DNA of 64,000 nucleotides from Axinella damicornis (taxonomy: Eukaryota; Porifera; Demospongiae; Axinellida; Axinellidae): positions 8,491,847 through 8,555,846 of the forward strand of contig OZ007507.1 in assembly GCA_963931865.1 (NCBI GenBank), in the 5' to 3' direction. Within the stretch, counting starts at the first letter, position 1. Every line of letters begins with the position of its first letter. Below the pieces are notes generated by a model. The model searched no databases. It was not told the origin of the DNA and worked only from the letters and a program-made list of their open reading frames with translations. Below, piece by piece: positions 33,370 to 46,176 of this stretch. The translations under genes were made by a program, and so were the position numbers.

Positions 33370-33967
33370 ATGGTCAAGAATGAGTTAGTGATGCTGATCA
33401 AAGCCTTGGAGCTTCCCCAACACTGTACGGAAGTCTTAGAGCTAATCATTGCTGCAGTTACACAACGAAAGTGCACTGACTTTGTGGGTCATTTTCACAG
33501 TCTACTCATGAGCTACAGTCAACACACGATAATATGGCAAGATTCAACGCTCTCTATCTGCGGTTGCGTGGCAGCTACAAACACGGGTCAAATGCCAACA
33601 GTGAGAGGGATCCTTCTTCTAAAGCAGCTGTGGTATGAAGCACAACAGGTGAACAGCACCTACTCACTTGCAACGATGTATATCATGGATCGATGGCTTG
33701 TCTATGTTGTACCGCGGTTATTTCTTAGACGTGTATCTTGCTGTTACATGTTCCTAGCTGTTGTAGAATAGCCACTTGAAAACGCTGAAAATTAATAATT
33801 ATCTCAATAAAATCACCCACTGCACTGCACTGCAGCTGTTCCGTGTGCTGATGCACTACAATCAATACGCAGATGCTAGAATACGAGTATATGGTAATAA
33901 CATTCCTGAAATCCCTTTAAAAGCCATCATACTACAACAACGCACAGTCAACTTTCAAGAGGATTGA
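33370..33967 (+). CDS. Possible two-exon small gene, unrecognised (136 aa)
   Basis: An ATG in a strong context (CCGCCATGG) opens 93 codons at 33370-33648, ending at CAACAG/GTGAAC. A CACTGCAG acceptor at 33835 then opens 43 codons in the same phase (LFRVLMHYNQYADARIRVYG) to a TGA at 33965. The N-terminal half is helical in character (ELVMLIKALELP, LELIIAAVTQRKC). No family recognised. It could be a chance frame; the consistent splice phase is the main support. Confidence 0.35.
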
Positions 33968-35222
33968 TTGATATTATCTGAAGTGAGTTCAGGCTGGGAC
34001 CCCACATGCAGAGGAGTTTTAGTCATAACTCAGTGTCAGTTTTACAGATGGGTATTGGCTCTCTGGGTCTTAATTGACCTCACCCGCCCATATTTGGGAT
34101 AACATGACTTTCCAAGGATCACTGGGTTGGATGCACTTGCTGAAAGGAGATATTTTTAGATGGTGAGTGAGATCTCTGTTGCTTGCATGTGAAAGCGAAC
34201 TAGCTAACCTGTGTTATGTATAGGTAGGACAAGTCATACTTCACCAATGCTTTACGTATACGTACCAGTATGCTGAACCACCTAATACGGTATGATAATA
34301 TCACAATTAACCCATGCATGCAACAAGCTTGCTGATGTCAAGGTCTGGGTCGAGCTTGGATGCACACATTAATTAGCTATCCAACTTCACCTTGATTATA
34401 TCCATCATTGTGCTCCATTTAGTTTACGCTAATAATTTTATGAAAATGAAACCTCAAACCTCCACCGTACCCATGTACATATTACGTGACATCAGTGGGC
34501 GTTACCAGTATCAAAGGCTGAAATACGGATTAGCTACATGTATGTGCCAGTCAGCTAGAGGAAAACTGAGTGGTACCATTTGAAAGTAGCTACACGTAAC
34601 CAACTCAAAACCTACCCGGTAGATTCTCAAGATCAGCGATCATACGACAGAACATTAAATCGAACAGTGCACACTTCAGTGTGCATTATCTAGATAATGC
34701 ACTCTTTTGAAACACCAACGGGTCAGCGAGTAGTGCTAAGTAGTTTAAATACCAGTTTGCAATGCCTTAAGGGTTTTAATGCACAAGGGCATTTAACGGT
34801 CGAAGGTGAGATAATGCATGAGCCTACGTTCAACAAACACTAAACCATTATGCCATAATGTAGCCACAATCACTTGCCAGTTGGTGCTGTGTGCAATCAT
34901 TTCGATAGATACACACAGCACGCGTATTTCTCAAACTGACACAGGAGACTTATCCCCACAGAGAGGTCCTTATTTGACTGTTTAAGTTACTGCCATTCAG
35001 CAAATGCATCCCAGCCAGCATCCATTCAAAGAGAAAATATACAGCATCCATTCAAAGAGAAAATATACATGAGTCAATTAAGAGCTCGAACATTTATGTG
35101 GGCAGGTAATTGTCCATCTGTGACACTGAAGTGGTGTCATAATAGAACTCCTCAGAATTGTTTCATATTTAACGATGGCTTCAGTCCTTAGCTCACCAGT
35201 TTACATGACTGGGAAACTTTAC
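33968..35222. other. No gene seen; perfect 22-bp palindrome and a short duplication
   Basis: At about 34679-34700 lies the perfect palindrome GTGCATTATC-TA-GATAATGCAC. At about 35015-35070 the segment AGCATCCATTCAAAGAGAAA (with ATATAC) is tandemly duplicated. The last exons of the gene at 35223-43418 should lie here but were not identified. Confidence 0.5.
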
Positions 35223-38200
35223 CTCACTGGGCTTAGGCGGAGGAGGAGGACGGGAGGACTCAGGACTGGGACTGGAGGACTCAGGACCGGGACTGGAGGA
35301 CTCAGGACCGGGACTGGAGGAGAGCCGGCGCTGTTTGGATGATGTTGTTGTTGGTTCTTCCGGCTCCCTCCGCCTCTTATTCCCGGCCCTGGTCCTCCCC
35401 TGGCTCAGCTGGGTCTTCAATGAATCAATCTATATGTGCGTGTGCAGGGTAAACACAAGTGAAACTTGGTACCAGCTCATGAAATGGTGTAAACATGATT
35501 ATGACGTTAACCAGCGGAGGTGCTACTTCCGGTTTTAAATTACATTCAAAAATCTGTCTAGTTGTGATGGTCCTATTTTTGCCATTATGCTGTACAATGT
35601 GAAGAGTGATACGTATATAATATTATGTCTAACACTGCTTGTTTGTCAGTGTAAATGGCTCAGTTATTAATTTTATAACAGCTTTTGGATGATATCTTCT
35701 CCATTACAAGACAAATCCTATGCAAGGTGATCGGGCAGACTGTGGCTGCATGGGTCGATCACACCAGTTATGGACACACAAATTTTATAGTATAACGGAT
35801 CAATCACTTTCCTTATATTTCGCATAATACTGTAGAGTACGTATTAAGCGTCCAGGGTTTGGGGACATTAGAAAGCCGCTGAACAGCCTAGAGGGGGTGG
35901 GCGCTAGATATAACTAATAAGGCATGCAGTATCAACCCACACATTCAGCACTTTATAAACAACAAGCACTGCGGTAAGCTGTGAACATCCCTATGAATAT
36001 TTTCACGATCGTGCGTCTTTGTGCGCTTAACAGAGAAAGCACATCGTAGCTCAGCTTCACTGTAAATCGGATGCACAACCTTACCCAAAGGTTAAGCTAA
36101 ATCCACAGCGAGGCTCCCAGTTACAATTCTTTCCGTCGTTCTTATCCTTCAAGCACTTTGCATCCATAAGGATATGCCATGACAAACATACCACATTTTC
36201 TAATTATCAGCACGTATTCGCTTTTGTATAAATCCTTAATATAGCTGAGCAGGACAGGCAGGTCCTGCTACTGGTGGAATGCAGGACATTGGAGGGCGAG
36301 CCTGAGCGAAGTGCATGCACATGCAGGACATGCATGGGAATTCATATGACTCATCAGAATGTAAGACTGGGTAATGAGCAGCATAGTAGGCCATGCTAAA
36401 CACTATGACTCAGGTTAGCATTCACTGAAGCAGAGTAGCAGGTACGCCACCAACAATGGCTGTAGGTCCATGAGCTGTCGCCATCTTTGTTGTCGCCACC
36501 GAGGAGGCAGAATGTTCATGATTCGCTTATAGCTCTAGCCAATGAATAGGTTGGTCTACGAGTGGTCTCTGCATTTGCTGTCACCATCATCCATCAAACA
36601 AGTAGACCGTTGAAGTACGTAGGGTTCGTTGAATATTATTGTGCACGTGCAAGTGAAATCCGCTGATTTAAAATATACAGCTAGTCAAGATCTAAGCACG
36701 CAAGCAAGCAAGCAAACATAAACATGCACTGCGCAATGAAGTGACGCTAGTGTGGGGCTCGCTCAGGCTTGCCCCAATTATAATGACAGTCACAGTAATG
36801 AGGAGGCAGAGCTATCAGCAATCGTTAATAAGCTCCCACCCTACCGATCAAGAGTAAAGCAAGTGCTCACTGTCGGCTTTTTGTGTACTAGCAGCAAAGG
36901 CAACATTTTTAGCCCGCAGAACGCCATTGGTAGTGCTCAAAGTGCCTAGTATTTAGAGGCTTGAGGTATCAGTGCAGTACCTATCAACACCAGAAACTCA
37001 CCCGCTGGAGGGCAGACATTGACAGCACAAGAACAGTCAGAGGTGAGCGCTTAAGTATAACTCGGCCCTGCAGCCATATAATGATTGTGCTTAATGATGC
37101 CATTAGAAGACAGATTAACTGCAGTTCAACAGTTCTTAGCCTCCGAAGTTGAAGTATACTCGGCAATTATAAGTTAAACGGGCGAGAGGCCTTGGCGGAA
37201 GTTATATATACGGGGCTGTCTGTCCCATTCAGTGAGTTTGCTACTAGATTGCAAAAAAGTATTCTCACAGAGCCACAAAACTGAACTTGTAATATAAACT
37301 AGGCAGTGTTAATATGCTTCCGGGCGCAAGGCCCTACACACCCATATATCAAAGAACTAATATCACATGAGCACTTTCAAAGTGTTAAGGGCTAACTTGG
37401 GACTTCTACGCCAAATCATAATCTCCCATTATAGTCACCAGTAACCTTGTGATTAGCAGACAATTGCTTTAACCACCCCTAGAGTTTTAGGACTGTGTCT
37501 GGTCTTACCTCCTGAGCATGCCTCTTATTTTGGAGGCTCAGCTCCCTGACCTCCTGCTGGAGCTTCCTAATCTAGTGAGTGGTTAAACAAAAGCAAAAAT
37601 AATTAAGCTGAAACAAAATAATATACAGCACCCTACAAAGTGTAACTGTACATTCAAACACAACTATGTAGAAATAGTATTACCTTGGCATCCTGTGCTG
37701 CCTGTGCTGCCTTGGCTGCTGCCTGTGCTGCCTTGGCTGCTGCCTGTGATGCCTCGGCTGCTGCCTGTGATGCCGCCTGTGATGCCTTGATAGCGGCCAG
37801 CTGCTGCAGTACCTCAGTCTATTGACAATAGAACAACACAAATTCTAACAATCTGCAAAACATTATTTGCAAGCACCTCCACTATCGTGCAGAATATAGT
37901 CAGAGTACATCATTACAAGAAATTAAAAATGTGACAAGACGCAGGGATAGCATAACAGCACAATGTAAGAAAACAAGGTAGGGACGATAAAGCAGTTCAG
38001 CATTCAATTCAACTCCTGTACAGACATCCCATACAAAGCACATGTAAAAATAAGATACGCATGTAGGGGGGTTGAATACTGAACTGTTTTATGCTATCGT
38101 CCGTACCTAATTTCTTGTTACATTTTACATTATGTTTGAGCTGTATTTAGCTGTCACAGAGCAGAAGTCAGTGACCTCACAGACACCTAGTCAGTAGGTG

Positions 38201-40385
38201 TCCTTGCCTTGGAATGAATATTGACTCAGTATTACACTTCCAGCATTGGCTGCAGACGCAGCCTTCTCGAATCAACCCTTCCCTGGGGTGCATGACAAAG
38301 CCAACTCTCCTTGTCTGAAGACCACAGGCAGTTAGTAGCGACATTTATATGAATAATTATGTTGTAACCAAACTTGAGGGTATTCACCCTGCTCACAGAA
38401 TACAGTAGGTAGTAGCATAGCTGAATTATATTATACGTAGAGATTTACGTCAGCCATATCAAGTGCCTCATTCGATTGACAACACAACGCATAGACTGGT
38501 TCATCTTGGCTGAGTTTATAATTCAGTGACCTTAAGCCGTAATTACACATCATTGCCAAGTGATCGTTTAAGTGCACATGCGTACAAATGAAGATAATGG
38601 TGTGCCAAAAGAAGCCCATAGTTTCAAGTGTGAGCTTGTAGCTGCCCTGGTGACTTTGAAGGTGCGAAAAGCGGCGGGGTCATGTACTGCTCAGTGCTGC
38701 TGAGGCAACTCTAAGTTGGCTGTCTGAAGGAGATAGCAAAAAGAAAGAAAGTAAGAAAGAATGAAATACTGTTTGCGAGTTCCCAGTTAGGTACATTCGC
38801 AACGTTGCAAGTTTTGTCGGTCATGGATAAACTCAAATAAGAATGATATGCTGTTACAAAAGCTTGCATTTTTTTGTATTGCCACATAATGTGGCCGGAT
38901 CGATTTGAGAAAAGGTCAATTTTGTTAGCGTTGTTTATGACCACAGGCGTGCACTTCACTACAGGCGTGAGATTATCAAGGATGCTCTGTAACTCCCCAG
39001 GGGCATTGGTAGTTAAAGACTACCTTTTATCTTTTGAAAAACCGTTTCCCGGGATGTTTTGGAGCACCCCATTCTTAATAGTGCATTAATGTACCATTCC
39101 AGCAGGTGGTGGTGGTTGTTGTTGCTGGGATGGTTGTTGTTGTTGTTGCAGCTGCTGGGATGGTTGTTGTTGTTGTTGTTGCTGCTGGGATGGTTGTTGT
39201 TGTTGTTGCAGCTGCTGGGATGGTTGTTGTTGTTGTTGTTGCTGCTGGGATGGTTGTTGTTGTTGTTGCAGCTGCTGGGATGGTTGTTGTTGTTGTTGTT
39301 GCTGCTGGGATGGTTGTTGTTGTTGTTGCAGCTGCTGGGGTTGGCGCGGAGCTAATGGCTCATCGTGACCCACCAGGGGAAGACGGATGGCTGTGAACAC
39401 GAAATGAAGTAATGCAACATGCGTGCACACTATGTCTATGTCCAGCAACTAACTTGTAGCATGGCACAGTGCTAGTTTCTCAGTCTACTTGGCTTTGCAA
39501 AAAGACAAAATTAATTGTAGCTACTTTTTCTTCAACCCCCCTTTTCCGGACATTACTCCTCTAGCTGCTGTTTCCAGATTTGACATGGTTGCAAACTAGA
39601 CTTCCATCAAGCAAGCTATAGAAACAGGGTCCTACAAGTACATGTGGTTCAAAAGGTGTAGGTATAGACCTGTAGGTGAAACTTAATAGAAAGCTGAGAT
39701 AGAGAGCTGAAATATCTAGACCAGTATCTTTCATTTTTGCCACTGTATATGTACCTTTGGTATACATCTGGAATTACTAGCAGGGTTGTACCTATACCGG
39801 TATAGGTATCGGTATAGGTGCCTATACTCGTGGTATAGGCAAAGTATAGGTATAGGTAAACTCATAGCCTATAGCTACTTGCCTTCATCTGTGGCACTGG
39901 TGTTGAAGTATCTCCATACAGCACTAGAGTGGTTTGCCATACTGGGTACCACAAAAAAACTAAATGCCTGTTTCAACAAAAGCTAAACTCAGCCTGTTTC
40001 AACAAAAGCAGCTACGTAAACACCTGAGTCTATGCACGCACGGCAAACAGTCATGCACGTGCACAGACTTGCCCGGGCGCCCATGTATGGAATGCAATAA
40101 TTACTACTATGAATTTATGATGTCCTATCAACCAGCTGTGAATATCGGTATCGGTATCGGTACGGCCGATCTGATAGCTAATGTTTTTGTGTATCTGCAG
40201 TATAGGCAAATTGTGGTATAGGTACAACCCTGGGAATTAGCTATATTTAAAAACATGTACCATAGTGTCCTGTTAATACGTATGCCTCCCCCATTTTGTA
40301 CACGACATCCAAAGTGGGGAAGGGGTGTAGTTTCGAATATCCATAATATAGTCTTGATTAAACGGCCCCTCAAAAAGTAACATAC

Positions 40386-40420
<35 letters not shown>

Positions 40421-43418
40421 GGGGGGGGGGGGGATGGAGGATGGATGTACAACATGAGAATCATAATCATCCATGTATACCACAACAATATCATCATCCA
40501 CCTGATTTCTCAGTGCATATGTAGTCTACATGTAATTCTACAGCTCTCTAGATTGTGTCACTCTAATTCTGACGATCTGGAAAGCATAATTAGCAAATGC
40601 TGTGTCAAGCTTAGAAAAATTTACCCTGTGTCCCTTCTAATGTTGCGTCCATTTTGCGAAGTGTTCAGTGTCTGGCTCGCACTGGGCACAGCTACCGTAC
40701 TTAACTTGCGAGGCTATAAAATGCAAACAGAAGCTGTATATAGAAAGGTAGCGATCCCATCTGGTAGTGGAGATGGTATGAGCTCTCTGTCTATACTAAG
40801 TCTTATTAAAATAAATTGGCTCTACTATCTTCCGTGGTCTAGTTTTGCTATTTCCGCTTGAGTTTGCCGAGTGGCTCCGCCCTGGAGTTGTCCTTCTTTA
40901 CATGTAACGAAGGCTGCATAGCACTCACACAAGCGTTCTTGAAGCAATTATGCACCACACGCATTTTCACATGATCTTGAGTCACCTTGAGAAAATTGTG
41001 ACACAAAGAGTGATTATGGTACCATACTCTCACGAAAGAGAACCCACCCTTGAAAGAGCGCCCACCCCCACATGTGGCTCAATTTCCATGTCAAGTTGAA
41101 TGAGCTTGCGCTAGCATCGTACCTCCATACACCTCATGTGACAGACGGATGGATCACGTTCGTGAAAGTTTGAGATGTTCTATGTGCATGAGGTAAGAAA
41201 CTTTGCTTGCCTCTAAGTCTGTGTGTCCATATTCTATAGTGTCTACATGTTTTGGCTAGCCTGTGAGACAATGATACACAGCCCCTTGGACCTCCACGCT
41301 CAGCAATCGCTCGATGGCAGCAGAGACGACACGGTGGGCAGTGATATTGTTGTTGACTCCAGTGATGTAGATGTGCTGGGAGGGATCTGAAGGATGCACT
41401 TACAGCTAATTGCTCAGTTGTATAGGTGGGCACCCCTATACGGCCAGTACGTAAGGTACACCTCCCAAGGGCGCTCTTTCGCTAGAGTACGGTACATTCA
41501 AAACTACTTGACAGCCCTGCTATCAGGAGGCCGTGTGAAGCCTATTCTGAGATGGGTGTAGAAAATTTAGTATGACTATCATCAGACTGTTGTACTTAGT
41601 TTTTGCATCCAGCAAGAAACTATACTTACATGAATAACCACAGTGTGTATAACTGTAATTACATTATGCTGCACAATATTCCCCTATCAGGAGTGAAGCC
41701 TAAAGGCCGGTATTTACAATTATAATTATAGTTCACTAGAAAAACAATAGAAATGTACACAGTTCACCTACCGTGGCACTTGTTGAGGTGTTGGAGGTAT
41801 CCCTGGGCGCCGACCTTTGCGCGTTTGGTGACCTCGCGCAGGTCTGAGTCGGCACCCAGGGTTGTGCCAGCCTTCTTCCCCTGGTAGGTCACCACGTAGA
41901 TGTTTGGCTGTGATGAGCAAAGTTATGATGAGCACTACACTACAATGATAATTTTGTTCATGTACACAAATCAAGAATTAGTGCAATGTGCCAACCATGC
42001 AGATGGTTGACCAATTCCAAGGCCATTGGATTTGCACCAACACATGACTGTGTCTAAAAGACCATGTGACTAATATTGACATCAGTGCGATCAATCAAGA
42101 GGATAGAATGGAGGGGATGCAAGGATACATATTTGTAGCCGAACTTCCTCCCCCATTGCCATGAGCTACGTAGGCTCAAGTATTCCATGTGCCCATACCG
42201 TATCTGTGACCTGCTCGCATTTAAAATAAAACCCAGCACATCCCGCATTTGAAACATGAGTTAGCACCGGAAATCATGATAGCTTCCTTTCACCTTGCCG
42301 CAGATCAAATTTCAAAGCAACTAGTTGCCAAGATACAGCCTCGAAACACACGCAGCATACGCTTTCGTGTAAAAGCAATTTTGCCATTGCTAGTGGCATG
42401 TGATTACTTTCTATATACTATCTTTAATACGCGTCATCCAATGTGAAGTAGCTGCATGGACACATCTAGTATGTGCTTTAGCTAGCTGGCCACGCTTCTC
42501 GAGACTCATCCGTTGATAGCTATGTCAGATGGAGTGAAATGGACAGAAGAAGCCAAAGGACAGCAAGAAATGACACTGTTCATGGTGGTCCAAGGGTCTG
42601 CTGATGCATTGCTGTGTAAAAGCCGCATTTTCGTCATAAACGTTCTTCTCGACTATAATCAGCTCTAAATCAAAATCAATTATTGCGGGACGTGCCCTCA
42701 GCGGGTCATAATATCGGAATATTTTCAGGTTGAAAATCTTTCATGCGACAATTATATTCACGTTGAAAATATTTCGCGAACTGCAGTGATCGAAGCAAAT
42801 ATATTTTAACGATCCTGACCTTGCCATTCTTTCACTAACACGATGACCCAGCTTCTTTCCTGAAAACACGAGCTGCCACCACGGCCGTGACAAACTATGT
42901 AACTGGAAGAACTTGCCTATTCCGATCCACTCCTTCGCACTGTGTGCTCAATGTGCTGCTCCCGCATCTCGAACCTCTCCGTGAGTGATAATTGAGAAGG
43001 TATTACTGACTCGAGTCAGGCTGGAAGTCCATCGTTGAAAGCAGCGTAACAACTACAGAGCCATGAATTGTGCAGTAATGTACACGGTTTCGTTACCATA
43101 ATTTATCTCAGTATTAACAAATTATTTCACGTGATAGATTTTCGCATTTAGTGGCATTCACGAAAATATTTTAACAGCCTGATATACAGTATGCTGTGAT
43201 AGAGTATAGAGTGCCCATATCCAAGCGTTGCCTAGTGGAATGCTTCACCTCAGTTGGTGGCAATTCTACTGGATGGCTCGTTAAATGCACAACATAAAGT
43301 GTGAACAGTTACTGATACTTACTGCTTTGCAGTGGGGGCATTTGAAAAGGGCGGCCTCCCCATCCTCCCCCCTCGAGTAGGGCTCCAAGAGCCGCTGGAC
43401 TAGCCCACGGATATCCAG
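35223..43418 (-). CDS. Unrecognised multi-exon gene: CxxC/HxxxC, Gln-rich, coiled coil, basic tail
   Basis: Minus-strand exons: 43323-43418 (LDIRGLVQRLLEPYSRG ... FKCPHCKA), 41772-41907 (PNIYVVTYQGKKAG ... YLQHLNKCH), ~41283-41386 (DPSQHIYITGVNNNITAHRV), 39095-39390 (Gln-rich), 37684-37818 (TEVLQQLAAIKASQAASQAA, Ala-rich heptads), 37509-37571 (IRKLQQEVRELSLQNKRHAQ), 35223-35429 (RRREPEEP then Ser-Pro-Gly-Pro-Glu repeats). Splice signals are GT-AG and phases match from 43418 to 41386 and from 39390 to 35223; the 41283-39390 junction is unresolved. CPHC in one exon and H-x3-C in the next could make one C2HC-type zinc site, and the exons from 37818 to 35223 suggest a coiled-coil dimer with a nuclear basic region. 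Both are inferences. Start and stop not found; an ATG exon at ~44156 (MAQGKLQLSTV) is a possible start. Confidence 0.6.
37968..38122. mobile_element. Imperfect inverted-repeat element in intron
   Basis: AAGGTAGGGACGATAAAGCA plus AGTTCAGCATTCAA at the left matches the complement of the right end (TTGAATACTGAACTG ... GCTATCGTCCGTACCTAATT). About 155 bp, no coding capacity; a MITE relic is the simplest reading. Confidence 0.5.
39095..39390 (-). repeat. In-frame 60-bp repeat encoding a Gln-rich tract
   Basis: Four copies of a 60-bp unit (plus strand: TGCTGGGATGG then (TTG)n, alternating GCAGCTGCTGGG and GTTGCTGCTGGG) lie inside an exon. In the sense frame they read Gln runs broken by PSQQ and PSQQL. 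The repeat keeps the frame across all copies, which supports translation. Plus-strand Val/Leu-rich frames are artefacts. Confidence 0.8.
39782..40231. mobile_element. MITE-like element with AGGGTTGTACCTATACC ends (450 bp)
   Basis: Left end AGGGTTGTACCTATACC is exactly mirrored by GGTATAGGTACAACCCT. Adjacent sub-terminal sequence is made of GGTATAGGTATCGG-type repeats, also present near the right end (TCGGTATCGGTATCGG). No coding capacity. Confidence 0.8.
40387..40433. repeat. Poly-G tract (~45 nt)
   Basis: Forty-five bases that are almost all G, with one T. Such tracts are prone to length error in assembly. Confidence 0.95.
41017..41495. mobile_element. Inverted-repeat-bounded segment containing an exon-like stretch
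   Basis: The left edge GGTACCATACTCTCACGAAA continues as GAGAACCCACCC, and the right edge GGGCGCTCTTTCGCTAGAGT continues as ACGGTAC; they are inverted repeats with several mismatches. The ~480 bp between them contains the third exon of the unrecognised minus-strand gene. It may be a MITE that supplied an exon, or two unrelated MITE halves. Confidence 0.4.
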
Positions 43419-44159
43419 CTGCATTGGGTAAGCAATGATTAGCAATAAAGAGTGCACACAGCTGCTTGATAATAATTGTAGTTTTGTGACTGATTTACTC
43501 TCCATCTGTATAGTTTCTGGTATGCACAACAGCTACCATTTACTGCAGGATCAGACAGCATGTTCTATCCCACAATAATGTATACAATGAACAAACTCAT
43601 CACATTCCTCCCCCTTAGGGGAAACAACCAATTAGTCATATAGAAAATGTCCGTGTAGCACAGGACATCGACATTCCTGTTAAGGTAGTATGACATACTG
43701 GTTCGGCATTCTGCAGTTATCTATACTTGCTTCGGACTACTGGCCGCACACATTTCAAGAAAAGACCCAGAATACAAGGTGCATGTGTCATGCTATACCT
43801 ATACTGGTATATCAACTTCATGTGTGAGATGGACCCTGTATATGCGACAACAGTCAGAATTTCTAATTTCGGTGTGACAATACAAATGGACGAGCAATTC
43901 AAGTTCACGCTCAACGTACACACAGCGACTTGCTGCTAAAGACACCTGTAATAGTGCTGTAACTATAGGAATAAGGGAAGACCGAACCCATATTGGAGAG
44001 AGAGAGGATGTTATAGCTCTGTAGGCACCACATAGCAATAGGCGGAGGAACCGGAGAGGCCAGGAGGGTATTGACCCTCAAATACTGCGTGCAGACAAAG
44101 AAGTCTGTTGAACTCGAGCTTCTCACAGTTGACAGTTGCAACTTTCCTTGTGCCATGCT

Positions 44160-46100
44160 GCTGTTATAATTGTGATACGCAATAATAGGAAGTTAGTCCC
44201 CAGAGTACGACACATTATTGGAAATTACTGGTTTGAGACTCAATTTTGTTAGAAAGGGCACACAATTAGAGCGCCTATGTTACTGACTATTTCACCACAC
44301 AGTCCGTGATTGACTTGCGATAAAATTAGCTCTTTAATGCTAGTTGGGTGAGCACAATTTTCAAAGTTGAATGAACCAACTAAAATGCTAGTAGTCATTA
44401 CCATGCGATAGCATGTGTGTAAGCAACTGGTTTTGTCCGTCTGCTGTCTGTCAGTCTGTCAGGCGGGGAAAAATTTGAAATCTTGCCACACAGACCCTAC
44501 AAACCATTAAAGTCAAACAATAGCTAGGCACTTCGGTTTGCTGTTATTTCTACTTTTCATAACTCATTAATTGGCTGATCTTATAATTAGAGTCCCATCA
44601 AGACGACGAAACGTGCTGCATTTGGAAACTTCATGCTTCAAGGTAACCACCAGGAAACAGTCTTGTCCCACTATTTATGAGCCTCACAGACGATGTGACT
44701 GTCATTTCGGCTGTTTCTGCCGTTAATTTTAGCCCCACCTCTTCAGCTTCACAACAGAAAGTTGCTGCATTTACGGTAAGCAGTCACTCCATACACGAAC
44801 ACAGTATATGCAATAGCACATGTCGGACGTGCATCAGCAGAGATGTCACGACAATTGCAGCTGCACTGTATCCTGCAGATGTTCCGCACCGGGTGTGCAT
44901 TTTATGGGTAGCTACCTCTAGTTCACAAATTGTGCTCGCACAGCTACCAATTAATCTAGTCAGCTACTTAGTCAAAGGTGGACTGAGTCACATGATCAAA
45001 CAGTATGCAGCAGGAAGCTATACCGCTTCCAATGGTAGACATGATATTATAGGTAGGTCACCTTGGGGGTTCCAGGTGGATGGGGGACCGCCCTCTTCAC
45101 GACGAGTCGTGGCAGATTTCGATGGATCTGTATAGTAGTAAAGCAGAACAAGTCTGATTTGCTAGTGATGTGTTCCCAAGGAATTTCTGCAGCTGAAGTG
45201 AACATGCATATATCACAATGTCAAGCTGCTGCTAAACTCTGTTAACTCTCACACAGTACCTGCTAGTACTAGGAGACACATGTACATACGGACGGTATGT
45301 ACATATGTATTCAACACACAAGCGGAATTCGTCGCCTTCAAGTGCTAGGACGCCTGTCAACTGACTGTTGCTACATAGCAATGCACATATGACCCACGCA
45401 TACGATAACTGATACATCCAAGTAGCTTCGCTCACTTTGCTTGCTCAGCTACTGCTCTCTCAGTCGCCTACGTGAGCCTGAGTGCTGCGACGGTCAGCTC
45501 TTTGCGCAGAGTTCTGACAAATTCTCATTTCCACTCCCCGATTGTGCCTGCTTCAGCTGCTGCTCCCCGACTGCATCCACTTCAGCTGCTGCTCCCCGAT
45601 AGTTGCTGCTCCCCGATTGTGACGCTTCAGCTGTGGCTCCCAGCCCCCAGCCATTCTGCAAGGTCCGAGTCCCTTCCCAACGTTCGCGAGCATACTTCGT
45701 GGAGTTTGAGGTTCGGAAGTTGCAGTCAAGTTGTGCATCCCACCCTTTAACATCCCACCGTTAGGTAAACACGGACAGACATCACACACACCTAAAATTT
45801 CAATGTATTGACATCTGGAAGTTGTATACCGTGTGGCGGATACAGCCCCTCGCCCTCGGGGCTGTGCCCCTCGAGTTTGACATATTGAACAAGCCATGCA
45901 GCGCCGACTGCCATGCTATATCTGAAACATACACTACGTATAATTATGTAACATTCAGCACGTAGCTACTAGCTAAGCCATGTTACAGTATTATAATAAA
46001 TTATTGTATTGTAGCAATGCGGTCACCCACAAGGGATATAAAATGCTCTTAGCATTATGAATAATAATGAGTTAGAAAACCAAAAGAAAAAAGAAAAAAA
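44160..46100. other. No recognisable gene; 152-codon open frame
   Basis: A 152-codon plus frame (44677-45135) has no recognisable domain. Around 45540-45640 a short degenerate repeat (TTCAGCTGCTGCTCCCCGAT) occurs. I see nothing else supported. Confidence 0.4.
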
Positions 46101-46176
46101 AGTTCCTCTTTCGGGATTCGAACCCCCGATGGTCGTAATACAAGGTACGCGCACTGCAGACTACACCACGGGGCAA
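46101..46176 (-). tRNA. tRNA-like sequence, probably a pseudogene or SINE head
   Basis: The minus strand contains a good B box (GGTTCGAATCC) within a TCGGG/CCCGA T-arm, an A-box-like TGGTGTAGTCTGC, and a T-run (eight T) a few bases after the 3' end, as for RNA polymerase III. The acceptor stem pairs poorly (about 3 of 7), the T-loop is two bases too long and the anticodon arm is imperfect. I do not assign an anticodon. A degenerate tRNA or a tRNA-derived SINE promoter fits best. Confidence 0.45.

Noticed and set aside
35223..35429. This exon group as the missing N-terminus of EPG5
   Set aside because: No exon links it to 33199, and the CxxC/coiled-coil content does not match the EPG5 N-terminal half.
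39059..39396. Plus-strand Val/Leu-rich frames (VVVVAAAGM, LLLLGW) resembling membrane segments
   Set aside because: They are the antisense of the Gln-rich exon repeat; splice sites and phase support the minus strand.
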